Positions 1 to 9,134 of a DNA stretch of 64,000 nt are shown here, piece by piece. Made by a program: the position numbers and the translations under genes. The DNA comes from Luteibacter pinisoli (lineage in GTDB: Bacteria > Pseudomonadota > Gammaproteobacteria > Xanthomonadales > Rhodanobacteraceae). Numbering within the stretch: position 1 is the first letter of the stretch; each line of letters opens with the position of its first letter. The notes beneath the pieces were generated by a model. That model ran no database searches. It was not told the DNA's origin and worked only from the letters and a program-made list of their open reading frames with translations. The stretch spans positions 310,001 to 374,000 of the forward strand of contig NZ_CP041046.1 of assembly GCF_006385595.1 (NCBI RefSeq). Direction: 5' to 3'.

Positions 1-42
1 CACGGTGGTCCGGCCGCAATTCAGCTAATGCAAAGGTCGGCG

Positions 43-1170
43 ATGAGGGTTCTTTTCACCAACTTCCACGCTGGCGACGGCGGCGGTCATACGACGTACG
101 TGGCCGCCCTGGCCCGCGGGCTGGCGCCGCGCCACGCGGTAAGCGTCGCCGCACCCCCCGGCAGCCGGCTCAACCGCGAGGCGCGAGGCATCGAGGGGGT
201 GACGGTGCTCGACCAGCCGTTTCCCAATGGCCTGGGCAAGCTGCCGGCACGCCGCCGCGCCCGGCGCCAGCTCGCCGCGTGGTTGCGCGCCCACGAGGTC
301 GACATCATCCACGTCAACGGATCGGCCGATCACCGACTGGTGATGGCGGCGGTGCGTGGCCTTCCGCGGCGCCCCGCCATCGTGCTCACCAAGCACAACT
401 CCAAGCCGATGACCGGCCTGGGCCATCGCTGGCGCGCGCGCTTTGGTACCGACATGGTGATCGCGGTGTGCGAGTACGTGCGCCGCCAGGTCGAGGCGTC
501 GCCTTACGCGCGTTGCCGGCTTGCCACCGTATTCAACGGCGTGGACATCGCGCGCTTCGCGCCGACGGCGGCCGACGCGGCCGAGCGTGCCGCCCGCCTT
601 GCCCCGGCCGCGGAAGGCGAGGCGCTTCTGGTCGGCAGTAACGCGGGCACCGCCCGCTACAAGGGGTGGATGGATCTGCTCGAAGCGCTGGCGCTGCTGC
701 CGCCGGGCGAGCGGGAGCGCTATCGCATCGTCCTCGCCGGTGGCCTTCCGGGTGCCGATGACCTCGCCCGCATCGAGGCGCTGGGGCTGGGCCACCTCGT
801 GCATTTCACCGGCCGCCTCGAGGATGTCCGGCCGATGGTCGCGACCCTCGATGCCGGCTTCGTCCTGTCATGGGACGTGGAAACCATTTCGTTCGCCTGC
901 CGCGAGATGATGGCCATGGGCAAGCCGGTGCTGGTCAGTGACTACGCCGGCCTGCCCGAAAACATCCACCAGGGCATCGACGGCTGGGTCGTGCCGGCAC
1001 GTCGACGCGAGGCGATCGCCGAGGCGTTGCGCACCCTATGGAACCACCGCGGCTCGCTGCCGGCGATGGGGGCCGCGGCGCGCACGCACGCTGAAGCGTC
1101 CTTTGGCCTGGTGCATTTCGTGGACGCGACGGAACGCGCCTACGCCGGCCTTCTTTCCAGCAGGGCGTAG
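43..1170 (+). CDS. Glycosyltransferase family 4 (GT-B fold)
   Basis: Predicted cytoplasmic sugar-nucleotide-dependent glycosyltransferase of about 375 residues; acceptor unknown, probably a surface polysaccharide or LPS sugar. The N-terminal half begins MRVLFTNFHAGDGGGHTTYV, a typical GT4 opening with a glycine-rich loop. The C-terminal half holds the nucleotide-sugar EX7E motif (ETISFACRE) followed by MGKPVLVSDYAGLPE. I prefer the ATG at 43 because AAAGG lies 6-8 bases before it; an in-frame ATG at 28 lacks such a site. Its last 31 bases overlap the end of the convergent rsmB. The upstream neighbour is outside the window, so operon context is unknown. Confidence 0.85.
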   Translation: MRVLFTNFHAGDGGGHTTYVAALARGLAPRHAVSVAAPPGSRLNREARGIEGVTVLDQPFPNGLGKLPARRRARRQLAAWLRAHEVDIIHVNGSADHRLVMAAVRGLPRRPAIVLTKHNSKPMTGLGHRWRARFGTDMVIAVCEYVRRQVEASPYARCRLATVFNGVDIARFAPTAADAAERAARLAPAAEGEALLVGSNAGTARYKGWMDLLEALALLPPGERERYRIVLAGGLPGADDLARIEALGLGHLVHFTGRLEDVRPMVATLDAGFVLSWDVETISFACREMMAMGKPVLVSDYAGLPENIHQGIDGWVVPARRREAIAEALRTLWNHRGSLPAMGAAARTHAEASFGLVHFVDATERAYAGLLSSRA

Positions 1171-2450
1171 TACATGCCGTCCAGGTCGCCGTCGCCCGGC
1201 AGGATCTGCCAGCCGATGGCCGCCGCCTGGCCCACGGGCAGGGAGATGGGCAGCACGGTGGCGTCGGTGCGGCCTTCCACGAAGGCGCCGACGACGCCCT
1301 CGTTCTCCTGCCGCAGCAGCGAACACGTGACGTAAAGCAGGCGGCCGCCGGGCGCGAGGGTCTCCCAGCAGGCGGCGAGGATGCGCGACTGCTGGGCCAC
1401 CAGCGCATCGATATCCGTGGCGCGGCGATGCAGGCGCACGTCGGGCCGGCGGCGAATGACCCCCGTGGCGGAGCAGGGGGCGTCGATCATGATCCGGTCG
1501 AACGGCGTGCCGTCCCACCAGGCTGCCGTGTCGCCGGCGTCGGCCACCGCGATGGTGGCATCCAGGCCAAGCCTTTCCAGGTTCTGCCGTATCCGACTCG
1601 CGCGCGGCGCTTCGTATTCGACGGCGAGCAGGTCCACATCCGCACGCTCAAGCACGTGGCAGGCTTTGCCGCCGGGCGCGGCGCAGGCGTCGAGCACGCG
1701 CTGGCCGTTCGCGACATCGAGAAGGTCGGCGGGCACTTGGGCGGCGCCGTCCTGCACGGCGAAATGGCCTTCCTTGAAGCCGGGCAGGCGGGTGACATCG
1801 GTGCTGTGCGGCAGGACGAGGCCATCGGCCAGCCAGGGGTGCAGCGCCACCTCCTGGCCGGCCGTGGCCAGTGCCGCGGCCACTGCCTCGCGCGTGGCGC
1901 GGCGGCGGTTCACGCGCAGCATCAGCGGCGGTTCCTGGTTGGAGGCAGCGAGTACCGCGTCGGCCTGGTCGGGCCAGTCGCGGGCGATCGCCTTCGCCAG
2001 CCAGCCGGGGTGTGCGTGGCGGGTGGCCGGGATCGCGTCGAGTTCGGCGTTGAGCGTTTCGCGCTCACGCTGCCAGCGGCGCAGTACGGCGTTGACGAGG
2101 CCGGCCAGCCGCGGGCGCCGCAGCTCGCGGGCTGCCTCCACCGTGGCGGCCACGGCCGCGTACGGCGGCATTTCCAGGGTTTCCAGCTGGACCAGTCCGG
2201 TCACGAGCAGGGCATGGATCACCGGCTCGTTGCGCCGGATCGGCTTGTCGAGGAGGCGGTCCATCGCGGCGTCGAAGCGTGGCCACCAGCGCGCGCCTTC
2301 GTTGAGTAAGGCGGTGAGCAGGGCACGATCGCGTGAGTCAGCCAGCTTCGGGAGGGCTCGGTCCGCCACTTCGCGTAGCGAATGGCCGGAAAGCGCGATG
2401 CTCGCGAGTGCCTCGGCGGCCAGGGCCCTGACCGATGGCGGCTTGCTCAC
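1140..2450 (-). CDS. rsmB: 16S rRNA (cytosine967-C5)-methyltransferase RsmB
   Basis: Methylates C967 of 16S rRNA using S-adenosylmethionine. The 436-residue length fits the family. The N-terminal ~140 residues are the NusB-like RNA-binding domain; the catalytic domain has the SAM loop VLDACAAPGGKACHVLE and the two family cysteines, in DAPCSATG and in YVTCSLLRQENE. The start is GTG, sharing GTGA with the fmt stop (4-base overlap), so def-fmt-rsmB is one translation-related operon. The 3' end runs 31 bases into the convergent glycosyltransferase gene. Confidence 0.95.
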   Translation of the reverse strand: MSKPPSVRALAAEALASIALSGHSLREVADRALPKLADSRDRALLTALLNEGARWWPRFDAAMDRLLDKPIRRNEPVIHALLVTGLVQLETLEMPPYAAVAATVEAARELRRPRLAGLVNAVLRRWQRERETLNAELDAIPATRHAHPGWLAKAIARDWPDQADAVLAASNQEPPLMLRVNRRRATREAVAAALATAGQEVALHPWLADGLVLPHSTDVTRLPGFKEGHFAVQDGAAQVPADLLDVANGQRVLDACAAPGGKACHVLERADVDLLAVEYEAPRASRIRQNLERLGLDATIAVADAGDTAAWWDGTPFDRIMIDAPCSATGVIRRRPDVRLHRRATDIDALVAQQSRILAACWETLAPGGRLLYVTCSLLRQENEGVVGAFVEGRTDATVLPISLPVGQAAAIGWQILPGDGDLDGMYYALLERRPA

Positions 2451-3391
2451 GAGGATGCCTGCTTCAGCTCCGGCCGGGCGTTGAGGTAATCCGCAGCGCC
2501 GATGCGGCGGCCGCCCGCACGTTGCACCGCGGTGAGGCGCAAGGCGCCGTCGGCACAGGCGATGTCGATGCCATCGCGATTCGCCGCCAGCACGGTGCCC
2601 GGCTCGGCACCTGCACGGCCCGGTACCGCACGGGCGGCCCAGATCCGCAGGCGCTCGCCAGCGACATCACCCTCGGCCACGGGCCAGGGATCGAAGGCGC
2701 GAACCTTGCGCTCCAGCGCGAGCGCTGGCTGGGTGAAATCGAGCCGTGCTTCCACCTTGTCCAGCTTGTGGGCGTACTCGACGCCTTCGCTGGGCTGGGC
2801 GCGCGGCACCAGTGTTTCGCCGGCCATGGTCCGGCGCAGGCCCTCGGCCAGCGCCTCGGCGCCGAGCGCCGACAGCCGGTCGTGCAGGCTGCCGCCTGTA
2901 TCGTCGCCGGCAATCGGGGTGCGGCGCTCGACCAGCACGGGGCCGGTATCCAGCCCCGCTTCCATCTGCATCAGGTCGACGCCGCTTTCGTCGTCACCGG
3001 CCAGGATGGCGCGCTGGATCGGCGCGGCCCCACGCCAGCGCGGCAGCAGGGAGGCGTGGACGTTCCAGCAGCCCAGGCGCGGGATGGAGAGCACCTTCCG
3101 CGGCAGGATCAGGCCGTAGGCGACCACCACCATGAGGTCGGGTGCGTAGGCGGCGAGGCGCTCGCGGTCGGCCTCGGCCTTGAACGATTCCGGCTGCTCG
3201 ACGGGGATGCCCGCCGCGAGCGCGGCCTCTTTCACCGGGCTGGCGGCCAGCTTGCGGCCACGGCCCGCGGGACGATCCGGCTGGGTGTAAACGGCCACCA
3301 CCTCGACGCCCGCGGCACGGCAGGCTTCCAGGCAGGGGACAGCGAAGTCAGGCGTTCCGGCGAACACCACGCGCAGGGGAGTGACCGCCAT
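2447..3391 (-). CDS. fmt: Methionyl-tRNA formyltransferase
   Basis: Formylates the methionine on initiator tRNA with 10-formyl-THF, for translation initiation. The 314 residues match the family length. The N-terminal Rossmann-like catalytic domain begins VVFAGTPDFAVPCLEA and carries the signature HASLLPRWRGAAPIQRAI; the C-terminal domain (from about residue 205) is the tRNA-binding barrel. It lies 3 bases downstream of def and overlaps rsmB by 4 bases, so the three are probably translationally coupled. Confidence 0.96.
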   Translation of the reverse strand: MAVTPLRVVFAGTPDFAVPCLEACRAAGVEVVAVYTQPDRPAGRGRKLAASPVKEAALAAGIPVEQPESFKAEADRERLAAYAPDLMVVVAYGLILPRKVLSIPRLGCWNVHASLLPRWRGAAPIQRAILAGDDESGVDLMQMEAGLDTGPVLVERRTPIAGDDTGGSLHDRLSALGAEALAEGLRRTMAGETLVPRAQPSEGVEYAHKLDKVEARLDFTQPALALERKVRAFDPWPVAEGDVAGERLRIWAARAVPGRAGAEPGTVLAANRDGIDIACADGALRLTAVQRAGGRRIGAADYLNARPELKQASS

Positions 3392-3394
3392 GGG

Positions 3395-3898
3395 TCAGGC
3401 GCTGGCCTTGCGCTGCTTTTCCATCCGCTTCAGCAGCATGCTGCGCTTGAGCGTCGAGAGGTAATCCACGAAGACCTTGCCGGCCAGGTGGTCCATCTCA
3501 TGCTGGATGCACACGGCCAGGGGGCCTTCGGCTTCGACGATGATCTCGTTGCCGTCCACGTCGTTGGCCTTCACCTTCACCTTGAGGGCGCGGGTGACGT
3601 CGGCATAGATGCCCGGGAAGGACAGGCAGCCTTCCTGGTACACCTGCTGGCCGTCCTTTTCGAGGATCTCGGCGTTGATCAGGCACAGCGGCTTGTCGCC
3701 GCCTTCGCTCATGTCGGCCACCAGCACGCGCTTGTGCACGTTGACCTGCGTCGCCGCCAGGCCCACGCCATTGGCGGCGTACATGGTTTCGTACATGTCG
3801 GCGACGAACTGCTTCAGTTCGGCGTCGAACACGGTGACCGGGGCCGCGACGGTGCGCAGGCGCGGATCGGGAAATTCGAGGATGGTAAGGGTGGACAC
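3395..3898 (-). CDS. def: Peptide deformylase
   Basis: Removes the formyl group from nascent proteins; metal-dependent (Fe2+/Zn2+). About 167 residues, normal for the family. The three conserved motifs are present in order: GVGLAATQV, EGCLSFPG (metal-ligand Cys) and QHEMDHLAG (HEXXH with two metal His and catalytic Glu). The start is a GTG giving VSTLTILEFPDPRL; no closer ATG gives a sensible N terminus. It is first in the def-fmt-rsmB operon, which pairs formylation and deformylation enzymes. The 207 bases upstream, shared with the divergent lysM gene, should hold both promoters. Confidence 0.95.
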   Translation of the reverse strand: MSTLTILEFPDPRLRTVAAPVTVFDAELKQFVADMYETMYAANGVGLAATQVNVHKRVLVADMSEGGDKPLCLINAEILEKDGQQVYQEGCLSFPGIYADVTRALKVKVKANDVDGNEIIVEAEGPLAVCIQHEMDHLAGKVFVDYLSTLKRSMLLKRMEKQRKASA

Positions 3899-4105
3899 GG
3901 TGTCACCTTGAACGGTTGCGGGCCGGGGAGGCACGCCATGCCCGGAAAATTGCGGGCAAGTCGGCGAAAACCAAGCGCTTCGACCCTGTAGGATGCCCCC
4001 ACATTCTACGCTGACGCCGGGGGCCGGGCGAGCGTGGTGACGTATTGTGCCCGTTAACGATTCGGTTACACTCGCGACAGCACCGGGGAAGGGGGAAAAC
4101 CCGCC

Positions 4106-5260
4106 ATGATCAAGAAGTTCGCCATGCTGCTGGGCGGCATGTTTTTTACCGTGGCTGTCTATGCCGCGGCGGCCCAACTGCGGCCGAATGCGCCCGATAC
4201 CTACACGGTGCGCAAGGGCGACACCCTGTGGGACATCTCGGCCAAATTCCTTAGCAAGCCGTGGCTGTGGCCGGAGATCTGGCAGGCCAACCCCCAGGTT
4301 CGCAACCCGCACCTCATCTACCCCGGCGACGTGCTGAACCTCAGCATGTTCGGCGGCGGCGCCCGCGTTGGCCTGCAGCCCCGCGTCCGCACGGAAGGCG
4401 AGCCGGTCGCGGCCATCCCGCTCTCCGAGCTGCGGATGTTCCTGAAGGACATGCGCGTCATGGACGCCGACTCGGTCGAAAACGCCCCGTACGTGGTCGG
4501 TTTCGAAGACGCCAAGCTGCGCGGCACGCCGGGCAACAAGGTGTACGCCCGCGACCTCGACAGCGCCACGCCGGGCCAGCGCTGGGCCATCGTGCGCCCG
4601 ACCCACCGCTTCCGTGACCACGCTGAAGACACCGGCCACGACGACGCGCTGAACGAGCCGAACCACGGCGCGTTCGTCGCGGACGACCTGGACAGCGACG
4701 TCTCGATGGCGCCCAGCCCCTGGCGTGAAGACACCCTGCACGACACCCACAACGGCACCGGTGCCGACGCGGGCGTCGAGGTCTCGGTGATCGGCACGGC
4801 CGAAGTGCTGGCGACCAACGGCGACATCGCCAGCCTCGTGGTGGTCGATTCGACGATGGAAATCCGCAAGGGCGACCGCTTCATGCCGGTGGACGACAAG
4901 CCGTACGATCCGTACTTCTTCCCGCATGCCCCCAAGGCCATGCCGGCGGATCCGCGTATCGTCGGCCTGACCGATGCCTCGTACGGCGTGGGCAGCCGCC
5001 AGGTCGTCTCCATCTCGGCCGGTAGCGCCGATGGCGTCGACAACGGCACCACCTTCCAGGTGATGAGCCAGGGCGAGAAGATTTCCGACGAAGTGAGCGG
5101 CAACTACAACCGCCGCGGCACCTCGCGTTCGGCCCAGCTGCCGGACGAGTACGGCGGCCACCTGATGGTGTTCAAGACCTTCGACCACGTCAGCTATGCG
5201 CTGGTGATGGATGCCCTGCGCCCGGTGCGCCGCGGCGACAAGCTGGTGCTGCCGCAGTAA
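4106..5260 (+). CDS. Secreted LysM-domain protein
   Basis: 384-residue exported protein with an N-terminal hydrophobic signal (MIKKFAMLLGGMFFTVAVYA, likely cleaved near residue 22) followed by one LysM peptidoglycan-binding domain at about residues 30-80 (YTVRKGDTLWDISAKFL ... LIYPGDVLNL). The remaining ~300 residues have no motif I recognise. A LysM protein directly before dprA is a common arrangement in Xanthomonadales. Role inferred: cell-wall-associated periplasmic protein. A TTACACT sequence near 4065 may be the -10 element. An intrinsic terminator follows the gene, so dprA is a separate transcription unit. Confidence 0.85.
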   Translation: MIKKFAMLLGGMFFTVAVYAAAAQLRPNAPDTYTVRKGDTLWDISAKFLSKPWLWPEIWQANPQVRNPHLIYPGDVLNLSMFGGGARVGLQPRVRTEGEPVAAIPLSELRMFLKDMRVMDADSVENAPYVVGFEDAKLRGTPGNKVYARDLDSATPGQRWAIVRPTHRFRDHAEDTGHDDALNEPNHGAFVADDLDSDVSMAPSPWREDTLHDTHNGTGADAGVEVSVIGTAEVLATNGDIASLVVVDSTMEIRKGDRFMPVDDKPYDPYFFPHAPKAMPADPRIVGLTDASYGVGSRQVVSISAGSADGVDNGTTFQVMSQGEKISDEVSGNYNRRGTSRSAQLPDEYGGHLMVFKTFDHVSYALVMDALRPVRRGDKLVLPQ

Positions 5261-5283
5261 GCGCGCCCACCAGGTAACACCGG

Positions 5284-5310
5284 AAAAGGGAGGCCCAGGC
5301 CTCCCTTTTT
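5284..5310 (+). terminator. Intrinsic terminator after lysM gene
   Basis: Perfect inverted repeat, GGGAGGC (5288-5294) with GCCTCCC (5299-5305), extended by flanking AAAA/TTTT, followed by five T. It ends the LysM transcript before dprA; the A-run on the 5' side could make it work in both directions. Confidence 0.85.
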
Positions 5311-5374
5311 CATGCCTGCGCGCCGACACGCGTTCGCGGGCGCGGCCGTGGTCGCCGCCCTCTAGACTGTTCGC

Positions 5375-6514
5375 ATGACTTCTTCCGACCTCCGCGACTG
5401 GCTCCTGCTCATCCGTACCCCCGCCCTCGGCGCTCGCCGGCTTCGCGAGGGCCTGGTGATGCGCGGAGGCGCCACCGGCCTGGTGGCCTGGCTGCGCAAC
5501 CACCCCGAAGCCTTGTCCGGGGCGGGCCGCGCGTGGATCGAGTCGCCCGACGAGGACGCCCTCGCCCGCGACCTGGACTGGCTCAAGGCGGACGACCAGC
5601 GCCTGCTTTGTTGCACCGACGAGGACTTCCCGCCCCAGCTCGAGGCTATTCCCGACCCGCCGGCAGCCCTGTTCGTGAAGGGCGATGCCTCGCTGCTGCT
5701 CCGGCCGCAGATTGGCATCGTGGGCGCCCGCCAGGCCCAGGCGCCGGCCCTTGAAGTCGCCCGGCGTTTCGCGGCGGAGCTGGCCGCCGGCGGCCTTCTC
5801 GTCACCAGCGGCCTGGCCGACGGCGTGGACGGCGTGGCCCACGCGGGCGCCCTCGATGCCGGTGAGCCGACCATCGCCGTGATCGGCACCGGCCCCGACC
5901 TGGTCTACCCCAGCAAGCACCGCGCGCTGGCCCGGCGCATCGCCGAACACGGTGCCATCGTCAGCGAATATCCCCCCGGGACCCCCTCTTTGCCGGCTTA
6001 CTTCCCGCTTCGTAACCGGATCATCGCCGGGCTCAGCCTGGGCGTGCTGGTGATTGAAGCGGGGCTGAAGTCCGGCTCCCTGATCACCGCCCGCCACGCC
6101 GGCGAGCAGGGGCGTGAGGTCTTTGCCCTGCCCGGGTCCATTCATAATCCCCTGGCCGAAGGCTGCCACGCCCTGATCGCCGACGGCGCCCGGCTCGTCC
6201 AGCGCAGCGATGAGATCCTTGCGGCGCTTGGCCCGGCGGCCATGGAACTGGGGGCGGAACTGAGGGCCCGGCTGGAGGGCGGGGCTGCCCCGGCGGCTGC
6301 GAACCGGCCCTCAAAAGCGCCCTTCGACTGGCGTGAAGACGAGGAATATCGCCGCCTCATCGACGCCATGAGTTACGATCCCGTGCTTTTGGACGCCCTC
6401 GTGGGCCGCACCGGCCTCTCCCCTGGGGCCTTGTCGTCGATGCTCCTGATGCTGGAACTGGAGGGCGAAGTCGCACCGCTCCCCGGGAACCGTTACCAGC
6501 GCGTGGTGCGGTAA
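5375..6514 (+). CDS. dprA: DNA-processing protein DprA
   Basis: Loads RecA on incoming single-stranded DNA during natural transformation. 379 residues. The Rossmann-like core (about residues 100-300) contains IGIVGARQAQAPALEVARR, TSGLADGVDGVAHAGAL and PLRNRIIAGLSLGVLVIEA. A C-terminal winged-helix domain (last ~60 residues, starting near YRRLIDAMSYDPVLLDAL) is present. Together with comM at 43.6 kb it suggests the organism keeps competence genes. Confidence 0.95.
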   Translation: MTSSDLRDWLLLIRTPALGARRLREGLVMRGGATGLVAWLRNHPEALSGAGRAWIESPDEDALARDLDWLKADDQRLLCCTDEDFPPQLEAIPDPPAALFVKGDASLLLRPQIGIVGARQAQAPALEVARRFAAELAAGGLLVTSGLADGVDGVAHAGALDAGEPTIAVIGTGPDLVYPSKHRALARRIAEHGAIVSEYPPGTPSLPAYFPLRNRIIAGLSLGVLVIEAGLKSGSLITARHAGEQGREVFALPGSIHNPLAEGCHALIADGARLVQRSDEILAALGPAAMELGAELRARLEGGAAPAAANRPSKAPFDWREDEEYRRLIDAMSYDPVLLDALVGRTGLSPGALSSMLLMLELEGEVAPLPGNRYQRVVR

Positions 6515-6610
6515 GCGCCGCTTGACAGGCATCGTCGTGGTGTGTTTCCAACTAAATATAGACACGCGCTCGGGTTCACTGCCCTTGACGGACTTCGGAA
6601 TCGCTAACGC

Positions 6611-9133
6611 ATGGCAAAGAACCTCCTCATCGTCGAATCGCCGGCCAAGGCCAAGACGATCAATAAGTACCTGGGCACTGACTTCCAGGTGCTGGCGTCC
6701 TACGGTCACGTTCGTGACCTGAGGCCGAAGGAGGGTGCCGTTGATCCCGAGCACGGCTTCGCCATGGCGTACGAGGTGATCGACCGCAACGAAAAGCACG
6801 TCGACGCGATTGCCAAGGCGGCCAGCAAGGCCAGCTCCATCTACCTCGCGACCGACTTGGACCGCGAAGGCGAGGCGATCTCCTGGCATATCAGCGAGAT
6901 CCTCCGCGAACGCGGCCTGCTCGAAGGCAAGGACGTCCAGCGCGTGGTGTTCAGCGAGATCACGCCGAAGGCCATCAAGGAAGCGGTGGCCAACCCGCGC
7001 AAGCTGTCCCACGACCTGGTCGACGCCCAGCAGGCGCGCCGCGCCCTGGATTACCTGGTGGGCTTCAACCTCTCCCCGGTGCTCTGGCGCAAGGTGCAGC
7101 GCGGCCTGTCCGCCGGCCGCGTGCAGTCGCCGGCGCTGCGCATGATTGTCGAGCGCGAGCTGGAGATCGAAGCGTTCCAGGCCCGCGAGTACTGGACCAT
7201 CCAGGCCAACCTGGTCCACAAGGACGGAGCGTTCGACGCCCGCCTGGTGAAGCTGGACGGCAAGAAGTTCGAGCAGTTCGACCTCACCAACGAAGCCGAC
7301 GCCCACAAGGCCCGTGCCGCCCTGGACAAGGCCGCGTCCGGCCAGTTCACCGTGGGCGACGTGACCAGCCGCGAGCGCAAGCGCCGCCCGGCCCCGCCGT
7401 TCACCACCTCGACCCTGCAGCAGGAAGCCGCCCGCAAGCTCGGCTTCTCCACCAGCCGCACCATGCGCGTGGCCCAGGGCCTGTACGAAGGCGTGTCCCT
7501 CGGTAGCGAGGGCAACGTCGGCCTGATCACCTATATGCGTACCGACTCGGTGGCCCTCTCCGAGGATGCCGTCGGTGAGCTGCGCGACCTCATCACGCGC
7601 GAATACGGCAAAGGCGCCCTGCCTGAGGCCGTGCAGGTCTACAAGTCGAAGTCGAAAAACGCACAGGAAGCGCATGAGGCCGTCCGCCCGACGTCCGCCA
7701 TGCGCCTGCCCCGCAGCGTGGCGTCCTTCCTCAACGACGACCAGCGCAAGCTCTACGAACTGATCTGGAAGCGCACGGTCGCCTGCCAGATGGTCCACGC
7801 GACGATGAACACCGTTTCGGTGGAATTCCCGGTGGGCGACTCCGGCTTCCGCGCCACGGGTACCACCATCGTCGACCCGGGCTTCCTCGCCGTGTACGAG
7901 GAAGGCCGCGACCAGAAGAACGAGGACGACGACGAGGCACGCCGCCTGCCGCGCCTGGCCACGGGCGACAAGGTGCCAGTGTCCGCGATCGTCGCCGACC
8001 AGCATTTCACCGAGCCCCCGCCGCGCTTCTCCGAAGCCAGCCTGGTCAAGGCGCTCGAGGAGTACGGCATCGGCCGTCCGTCGACGTACGCCAGCATCAT
8101 CCAGGTGCTGATCAGCCGTGAGTACGTCATGCTCGACAGCCGCCGCTTCAAGCCGACCGACGTGGGCCGCGCGGTGAGCCAGTTCCTCTCCGGCCACTTC
8201 AAGCAGTACGTCGACTACGACTTCACCGCGCGCCTCGAAGACGAGCTCGATGCGGTGAGCCGTGGCGAAGAAGCGTGGGTGCCGCTGCTCGAGCGCTTCT
8301 GGCAGCCATTCAAGACACTGGTGGACGACAAGACCGAAAGCGTCGACCGCAACGAAGCCACCGGCGCTCGCGAACTCGGCAGCGACCCGAAGACGAACAA
8401 GCCGGTGTCGGTCCGCCTGGGCCGCTACGGCGCCTACGCGCAGATCGGCACGAAGGACGACGAAGCCAAGCCGACGTATGCGAGCCTGCGCCCCGGCCAG
8501 AGCATGCACACGATCACGCTTGAGGAGGCGATGGAGCTGTTCAAGCTTCCGCGCAACCTTGGCAAGTCCGAGGAAGGCGACGATGTCACCGTCGGCGTGG
8601 GTCGTTTCGGTCCGTTCGTGAAGCAGGGCAGCACCTATGCCTCGCTGAAGCCGGAAGATGATCCGTACGTCATCGAGCTGCCGCGTGCGCTGCAGCTGGT
8701 GCAGGAAAAGCTCGAAGCCATCGCCAACCGCACCATCCTCGATTTTGGCAACGGCACCCAGGTGTTGAACGGCCGCTACGGCCCGTACATCACCGACGGC
8801 GAAAAGAACGCGCGCATCCCGAAGGATCGCGACCCGAAGACGCTGACCGAAGCCGAGTGCGCCGAACTGCTGGCCGCCGCGCCGGTGAAGAAGCCGCGTG
8901 GTGGCAAGGCGGCGAAGAAGGGCGCGACGAAGAAGGCCGCGGCCAAGAAGGCACCGGCCGAGAAGAAGGCTGCGGTCAAGAAGACGGCGACGAAGAAGAC
9001 GGCCACCAAGAAGACCGCGACCAAGAAGGCCGCCACGAAGAAGACAGCGGCGAAGAAGACCACGGCCAAGAAGACGGCTGTGAAAAAAGCGGCCACCAAG
9101 AAGGCGGCCGTAAAGACCACGCCGGCCGGCTGA
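6611..9133 (+). CDS. topA: DNA topoisomerase I with Lys-rich C-terminal tail
   Basis: Type IA topoisomerase that relaxes negative supercoils. 840 residues: Toprim domain (ESPAKAKTI near the N terminus; DLDREGEAISWHI metal-binding Asp pair), then the catalytic tyrosine in GLITYMRTDS at about residue 308. The C-terminal part has glycine/aromatic topoisomerase C-repeats near residues 595, 665 and 710 (RLGRYGAYAQIG, GVGRFGPFVKQG, LNGRYGPYITDG) instead of the Cys4 zinc ribbons of E. coli TopA. From about residue 757 the protein ends in a Lys/Ala/Thr tail. A TTGACA lies at 6522-6527 but I see no well-spaced -10. tsaC follows after one base. Confidence 0.97.
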   Translation: MAKNLLIVESPAKAKTINKYLGTDFQVLASYGHVRDLRPKEGAVDPEHGFAMAYEVIDRNEKHVDAIAKAASKASSIYLATDLDREGEAISWHISEILRERGLLEGKDVQRVVFSEITPKAIKEAVANPRKLSHDLVDAQQARRALDYLVGFNLSPVLWRKVQRGLSAGRVQSPALRMIVERELEIEAFQAREYWTIQANLVHKDGAFDARLVKLDGKKFEQFDLTNEADAHKARAALDKAASGQFTVGDVTSRERKRRPAPPFTTSTLQQEAARKLGFSTSRTMRVAQGLYEGVSLGSEGNVGLITYMRTDSVALSEDAVGELRDLITREYGKGALPEAVQVYKSKSKNAQEAHEAVRPTSAMRLPRSVASFLNDDQRKLYELIWKRTVACQMVHATMNTVSVEFPVGDSGFRATGTTIVDPGFLAVYEEGRDQKNEDDDEARRLPRLATGDKVPVSAIVADQHFTEPPPRFSEASLVKALEEYGIGRPSTYASIIQVLISREYVMLDSRRFKPTDVGRAVSQFLSGHFKQYVDYDFTARLEDELDAVSRGEEAWVPLLERFWQPFKTLVDDKTESVDRNEATGARELGSDPKTNKPVSVRLGRYGAYAQIGTKDDEAKPTYASLRPGQSMHTITLEEAMELFKLPRNLGKSEEGDDVTVGVGRFGPFVKQGSTYASLKPEDDPYVIELPRALQLVQEKLEAIANRTILDFGNGTQVLNGRYGPYITDGEKNARIPKDRDPKTLTEAECAELLAAAPVKKPRGGKAAKKGATKKAAAKKAPAEKKAAVKKTATKKTATKKTATKKAATKKTAAKKTTAKKTAVKKAATKKAAVKTTPAG
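8886..9127 (+). repeat. Low-complexity Lys/Ala/Thr repeat encoding the TopA tail
   Basis: Imperfect tandem repeats of AAGAAG-rich units encode a histone H1-like tail of about 80 residues made of KKA, KKT and AKK steps. It is in frame with topA and forms its C terminus. Tails of this kind bind DNA through charge; repeat slippage would change its length between strains. Confidence 0.85.
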
Positions 9134-9134
9134 C

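Noticed and set aside
2435..3991. 518-codon plus-strand frame opposite fmt and def
   Set aside because: Antisense to two unmistakable conserved genes.
3899..6169. Very long minus-strand open frame extending upstream from def, opposite lysM and dprA
   Set aside because: High GC content keeps antisense frames open; the translation is low-complexity and His/Arg/Gly-rich, and both plus-strand genes are clear family members.
6522..6558. topA promoter TTGACA with TAAATA
   Set aside because: The spacer would be 25 bases, too long for sigma-70; no better -10 found.
8886..9127. Tandem repeats considered as a CRISPR array or minisatellite
   Set aside because: Short imperfect codon-level repeats in frame with topA, with no unique spacers.
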